Source: Chitinophaga sp. (GTDB lineage: Bacteria > Bacteroidota > Bacteroidia > Chitinophagales > Chitinophagaceae). Taken from it: DNA of 64,000 bases. The position numbers and the translations under genes are program-made. Location of the stretch: NCBI RefSeq assembly GCF_017745275.1, contig NZ_JAGHZS010000006.1:62001-126000 (forward strand), given 5' to 3'. Shown here piece by piece: positions 60,520-64,000 of the stretch. The notes under the pieces were generated by a model, which was not told the origin of the DNA, made no database searches, and worked only from the letters and a program-made list of their open reading frames with translations. How positions within the stretch are numbered: the first letter of the stretch is position 1; every line of letters starts with the position of its first letter.

Positions 60520-62277
60520 ATGGTGAACAAATTTTTTGGCGTGCTGGTAGTCCTGGCACTGCAACAAAACGTATGGGCGCAAACCAATCCTGCCGGGGAT
60601 TACAGGGAATTGCCCGATCCAAAACCCGTTAATCAGGCCTCCTGGGATGCAGTTAAAGACACCCGGCTCCACGTAGCATTTGGAACTGCTGATACCCGTT
60701 ATGAAAAACGAAATGCTCCTGATAACAGCCAAGCCACAGACTCCTGGAAAGCAACTGCCTGGAAAGGAGAACGTATTCACACCCAACTGGTGCTTTGGTC
60801 TACTGCGGCACAATCAGCGGTAACCGTGCAGGCGTCAGCGTTACAGGATGACAAAGGCCATCAGATTGGCGAGAACGCTATTACCACCGGATTTATAAGG
60901 TATGTAATGACGGACGGCCTGAATAAAGATGGCGGTGGCTGCGGATATCGCAAGCCTGGCGAATTTGATTCTTCCCTGGTTCCGGATGGTATTGATATCA
61001 TTCATAGAAGAGATATCGCTGCCAAAAGCACACAGCCAGTTTGGCTGAGTATACAGGTGCCTGCCAATACGCCAGCCGGATTATATAAAGGCAGCGTAGC
61101 TGTAAAAAGCGGTACAGCCACTGTAAATATGCCTTACGAGGTAAAAGTGCTGGATCATACACTGCCAGCTCCGAAAGACTGGAGCTTTCATCTTGACCTC
61201 TGGCAAAGTCCTTATGCTATAGCGCGGGTATACGGCGTGAAACCGTGGAGTGAAGCCCATTTCAAGGCCATGAAGCCATACATCAAAATGCTGGCGGATG
61301 CCGGGCAGAAAGTGATTACAGCAACTATTATCTATGACCCATGGAATAGCCAAACAGAAGATATCTACGGTACCATGGTAAAATGGACCAGGAAGAAGAA
61401 TGGTAGCTGGGTATATGATTACAGCATCTTTGATAAATGGGTACAGTACATGATGGATCAGGGCATCCATAAGGAGATCAACTGCTACAGCATGATTCCA
61501 TGGAACCTGAAATTTTACTATTATGATGAAGCTACTGCAAAAGATACTTTTATTGTAGCGAAACCAGGTACCAGGGAATATACCGCTCACTGGCAACCTA
61601 TGCTGAATGATTTTGTGAAGCATCTGAAAGCAAAGGGTTGGTTTAATATCACAGCAATAGCCATGGATGAAAGACCTATGGAAGATATGAAACAGGCCCT
61701 GGCCGTGATTCGTAAGGCTGATAAGGATTTCAAGGTATCGCTGGCTGGTTCTTACCACGCGCCGTTGGCCAATGAAATTCATGATTATTGTATTGCATTG
61801 AAGGAGTCTTTTCCTGAAGATGTGATGAAAGCACGCCTGGCGAAAGGGTTGCCTACTACTTTTTATACCTGTTGCACTGAGGGATTTCCGAATACTTTTA
61901 CTTTCTCTCCGCCGGCGGAATCAGCCTTCATGGGTTGGCATGCGGCATTGAAAGGCTATACCGGTTATTTGCGCTGGGCATTTAACTGCTGGGTAGCAGC
62001 TCCATTGCAGGATTCCCGTTTCCGTACCTGGGCGGCAGGAGATACCTATTTCGTATATCCGGGACCGAGAACTTCTATTCGTTTTGAAAGATTGGTAGAA
62101 GGAATACAGGATTACGAGAAAATCAGGATATTGAAAGCGGAGTTTACCCGCACCAATAATTCCACTGCGCTAAACCAGTTAAACAGCATTTTGAAGCCAT
62201 TTGAGGAAGAAACGCTCAAAAATACGCCAGCTGCGCAGGTATTGGGAGTGGCTCAACAAGCCTTGAATAATTTTTAA
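60520..62277 (+). CDS. Exported DUF4091 glycoside-hydrolase-like protein
   Basis: A 585-residue protein with a signal peptide (ending NVWAQ). The N-terminal beta domain (about 40-215) precedes a TIM-barrel-like catalytic region (about 220-480, HLDLWQSPYAIARVYGVKPW near 225). The DUF4091 domain follows near the C-terminus (YLRWAFNCWVAAPLQDSRFR and YPGPRTSIRFERLVEGIQDYEK, about 485-540). Such proteins occur in polysaccharide-degradation settings; the substrate is unknown. The acidic pair in AIAMDERPMEDM near 385 could be catalytic. It is followed by a terminator shared with ftsZ. Confidence 0.85.
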   Translation: MVNKFFGVLVVLALQQNVWAQTNPAGDYRELPDPKPVNQASWDAVKDTRLHVAFGTADTRYEKRNAPDNSQATDSWKATAWKGERIHTQLVLWSTAAQSAVTVQASALQDDKGHQIGENAITTGFIRYVMTDGLNKDGGGCGYRKPGEFDSSLVPDGIDIIHRRDIAAKSTQPVWLSIQVPANTPAGLYKGSVAVKSGTATVNMPYEVKVLDHTLPAPKDWSFHLDLWQSPYAIARVYGVKPWSEAHFKAMKPYIKMLADAGQKVITATIIYDPWNSQTEDIYGTMVKWTRKKNGSWVYDYSIFDKWVQYMMDQGIHKEINCYSMIPWNLKFYYYDEATAKDTFIVAKPGTREYTAHWQPMLNDFVKHLKAKGWFNITAIAMDERPMEDMKQALAVIRKADKDFKVSLAGSYHAPLANEIHDYCIALKESFPEDVMKARLAKGLPTTFYTCCTEGFPNTFTFSPPAESAFMGWHAALKGYTGYLRWAFNCWVAAPLQDSRFRTWAAGDTYFVYPGPRTSIRFERLVEGIQDYEKIRILKAEFTRTNNSTALNQLNSILKPFEEETLKNTPAAQVLGVAQQALNNF

Positions 62278-62308
62278 CACAATTAGCAGTTGCTGCTCTT
62301 ATTATCTG

Positions 62309-62345
62309 CAAAAAAAATCCTCCGGGGAACCGGAGGATTTTTTTT
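62309..62345. terminator. Bidirectional terminator between the DUF4091 gene and ftsZ
   Basis: ATCCTCCGG (62317-62325) pairs with CCGGAGGAT (62330-62338) around a 4-base loop. The stem is flanked by eight A on the left and eight T on the right, so it can end transcription in both directions. Confidence 0.9.
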
Positions 62346-62376
62346 AACACAACTAAAAAACAATCAAATGTGTTCA

Positions 62377-64000
62377 TCAATCGGGCTTTTTCCCATCTAA
62401 AAAAGTATTGATCGTATTGATTTCTGTATGGTTATTCTGGCCTGGCTCGCCGCTCACAGTGTAATTGGAGTAGAAGTGCTCAGCAGAGCCGGCACCGTTA
62501 TCCAGGTTTACATTTCTACGCAGGTAAGCAGGTACATTTTCCAGTTCCGCGTTATTGTCCATGTTTTTCACATTGAAACTAATGCTGCGTAATTTGGCTA
62601 CTCTTTCTGCCTGTTTGCGTTTCTGTTCTTCCAGGTCTTCATAAGCCTGTTGCATAGGCACTTCAGGAGGAGCAGGCGGTACATTTACAGCGCCTTCTTC
62701 TTCTTTATACACCATCTTCATTTCAGGAGAAGGAGTACCTGGTTCTACGTAAATATGAGACGGTCTTGTTAAATATCCGCCTGCAGCATTGCCAGCTTGT
62801 GGTTGAATGATATTTACATTCGGTTGTGGTGCATGTGCAGGAGGTATTTGTTGTACCGGCTGTTGAACAGGCTGCTGCTGCATTTGCTGTTGTTGCATTT
62901 GCTGCTGCATTTGTTGTTGGGCCTGTTGATATTGTTGTTGAATCTGCTGCTGGTCAGGTTGTTGTGGCTGTGCAGGTGGTACCTGTTGTATATTCAGCAC
63001 ATAGTTCTGACGGGCAGGAGCAATAGGCGCCTGTTGTTGTGGCTGTGGTGGTGTATAAGCTGTTACAGGTTCAGGATGGGTGATCACTGGTTCCATGAGA
63101 CGAGGGGCCATCAGATCCTGTGGCTCCTGGAACAGCAGGCCCTGCGCCTGTTGTACGCCGCTCATTTTTTTTTCATCACCATCTTTACCTAACTGCATTA
63201 CAATTTTAGGTTCTACGCGCTCCGGGCTGGAGGGTGTCATTTTTTGCTGTGTGATGGGTTTTTGTTCAAAACCGGTAGCAATGATGGTTACACCCAGTTG
63301 TCTGTCCAGTGTTTGATCGTAGCCTACACCAAGGATCACGTCGCAATCTTCTCCTGCCTGGCTTTGTACATAGGCCTGGATGATATCCATTTCATCCAGT
63401 GTATGTTCAAATTCACCTTCGGAAGAAGAGATGTTGATGAGGATCCATTTAGCACCGCGTATATCGTTATCATTCAGCAACGGAGAAGTTAAAGCGTCTT
63501 CGATAGCTCTTTGTGCACGGTTTTCGCCCTCAGCCAGTGCCGCACCGAGGATAGCCACGCCACCGTTACGCATAACGGTACAAACGTCGGCAAAGTCCAC
63601 GTTGATCTGACCGGTAGAGTTGATTACATCTGTAATACACTTCGCGGCGGTAGCCAGTACGTTGTCTGCTTTTTCGAAGGCAGCCTTGAATTTCAGGTCA
63701 CCGAATTTCTGGCGTAATTTATCATTGGAGATAATCAGCAGGGTATCTACATATTCTTTCAGGCGGGTCACACCTTCATCAGCCTGCAGCATCCTTTTCT
63801 TACCTTCATAGGAGAACGGTGTGGTAACGATACCCACCGTCAAAATACCCAGTTCCTTGCATATTTTGGCGATAATAGGAGCGCCACCGGTACCGGTACC
63901 ACCGCCCATACCGGCAGTAATGAAGGCCATTTTGGTATTTACCTCCAGTATTTTTTTGATTTCTTCAAAGGATTCTTCTGTCGCCTGTTTTCCGATTTCC
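62377..64000 (-). CDS. ftsZ: Cell division protein FtsZ (5' end outside window)
   Basis: Tubulin-like GTPase that forms the division ring. The reading frame continues unbroken to base 64000, so the N-terminal part (roughly 80-90 residues) is missing. The visible part begins in EIGKQATEESFEEI and includes the GTP-binding loop MGGGTGTGGAP and the synergy-type NVDFADVCTVMRNGG. After the folded domains comes an unusually long linker (about 200 residues) very rich in Gln and Pro (encoded around 62830-63010). The conserved tail motif NVPAYLRRNVNL lies some 45 residues before the real C-terminus, not at it. The Q-rich run comes from CAG/CAA repeats. Confidence 0.95.
   Translation of the reverse strand, partial: EIGKQATEESFEEIKKILEVNTKMAFITAGMGGGTGTGGAPIIAKICKELGILTVGIVTTPFSYEGKKRMLQADEGVTRLKEYVDTLLIISNDKLRQKFGDLKFKAAFEKADNVLATAAKCITDVINSTGQINVDFADVCTVMRNGGVAILGAALAEGENRAQRAIEDALTSPLLNDNDIRGAKWILINISSSEGEFEHTLDEMDIIQAYVQSQAGEDCDVILGVGYDQTLDRQLGVTIIATGFEQKPITQQKMTPSSPERVEPKIVMQLGKDGDEKKMSGVQQAQGLLFQEPQDLMAPRLMEPVITHPEPVTAYTPPQPQQQAPIAPARQNYVLNIQQVPPAQPQQPDQQQIQQQYQQAQQQMQQQMQQQQMQQQPVQQPVQQIPPAHAPQPNVNIIQPQAGNAAGGYLTRPSHIYVEPGTPSPEMKMVYKEEEGAVNVPPAPPEVPMQQAYEDLEEQKRKQAERVAKLRSISFNVKNMDNNAELENVPAYLRRNVNLDNGAGSAEHFYSNYTVSGEPGQNNHTEINTINTFLDGKKPD

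Noticed and set aside
1..64000. Search for prophage, insertion sequences, integrases, tRNA or rRNA genes
   Set aside because: No transposase, integrase or phage structural protein is encoded, and no intergenic gap contains a recognisable tRNA or rRNA sequence.

Overview
The window looks like a chromosomal segment from a Bacteroidota bacterium, most likely a Chitinophagaceae member close to Chitinophaga. This is inferred from gene content and signals, not from a database match. The supporting signs are: several promoters matching the Bacteroidota consensus TTTG-N19-TAnnTTTG; few strong Shine-Dalgarno sequences; a large secreted protein ending in a type IX secretion-style sorting domain; an OmpA protein with thrombospondin type-3 repeats; GH2 and GH29 glycosidases; a DUF4091 protein; and an FtsZ with a very long Gln/Pro-rich linker. 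Almost everything is core chromosome. I saw no prophage, transposase, CRISPR array, tRNA or rRNA.

Layout. 1-5.5 kb: tail of a membrane protein, lpxB, a tiny DUF6728-like gene on the opposite strand, and a beta-mannosidase/alpha-L-fucosidase operon. 5.7-8.9 kb: an orphan OmpR-type response regulator and the bifunctional (p)ppGpp enzyme Rsh. 9-13.1 kb: purA, an Asp/Lys-rich protein with an AT-hook-like motif, pabB and a convergent TIGR01777 epimerase. 13.3-19.3 kb: a secreted unknown, a polytopic membrane protein, purQ, a free-standing DsbD-alpha-like protein and full-length dsbD. 19.4-21.2 kb (minus): hisS and a low-molecular-weight phosphatase. 21.5-24.5 kb: a small membrane protein, a PstS-like lipoprotein and a TPR protein. 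24.6-38.2 kb: a complete nuoA-N complex I operon with an extra 70-codon gene between nuoE and nuoF. 38.4-42.2 kb: a lone FtsX/MacB-type permease, a GntP-family transporter and a D-threonine-aldolase-like enzyme. 42.3-47 kb (minus): four envelope proteins including a rhomboid protease, a DUF6169-like two-gene unit, and rpsF-rpsR-rplI. 47.1-50.4 kb (minus): the secreted nuclease/phosphatase-type protein. 50.7-53.5 kb: htpG and a lipoprotein esterase. 53.6-56.3 kb (minus): recJ and a polyprenyl diphosphate synthase. 56.6-62.3 kb: ompA, kup and a DUF4091 protein. 62.4 kb to the end (minus): ftsZ, cut off at its 5' end.

The most unusual structure is a family of long hairpin-forming repeats (8891-8994, 38232-38342, 42199-42311, 60288-60407). 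Each begins within a few bases of a stop codon of a + strand gene. Each has outer arms built of 7-base units of the form AAGCNNA. Three share a core whose base changes are compensated on the opposite arm. The next most interesting points are the paired DsbD-alpha modules, where the full-length DsbD has lost its alpha-domain cysteines while the neighbouring free-standing domain keeps them; the extra small gene inside the complex I operon; a perfect inverted repeat over the pabB start codon; and the DUF6169-like two-gene unit.
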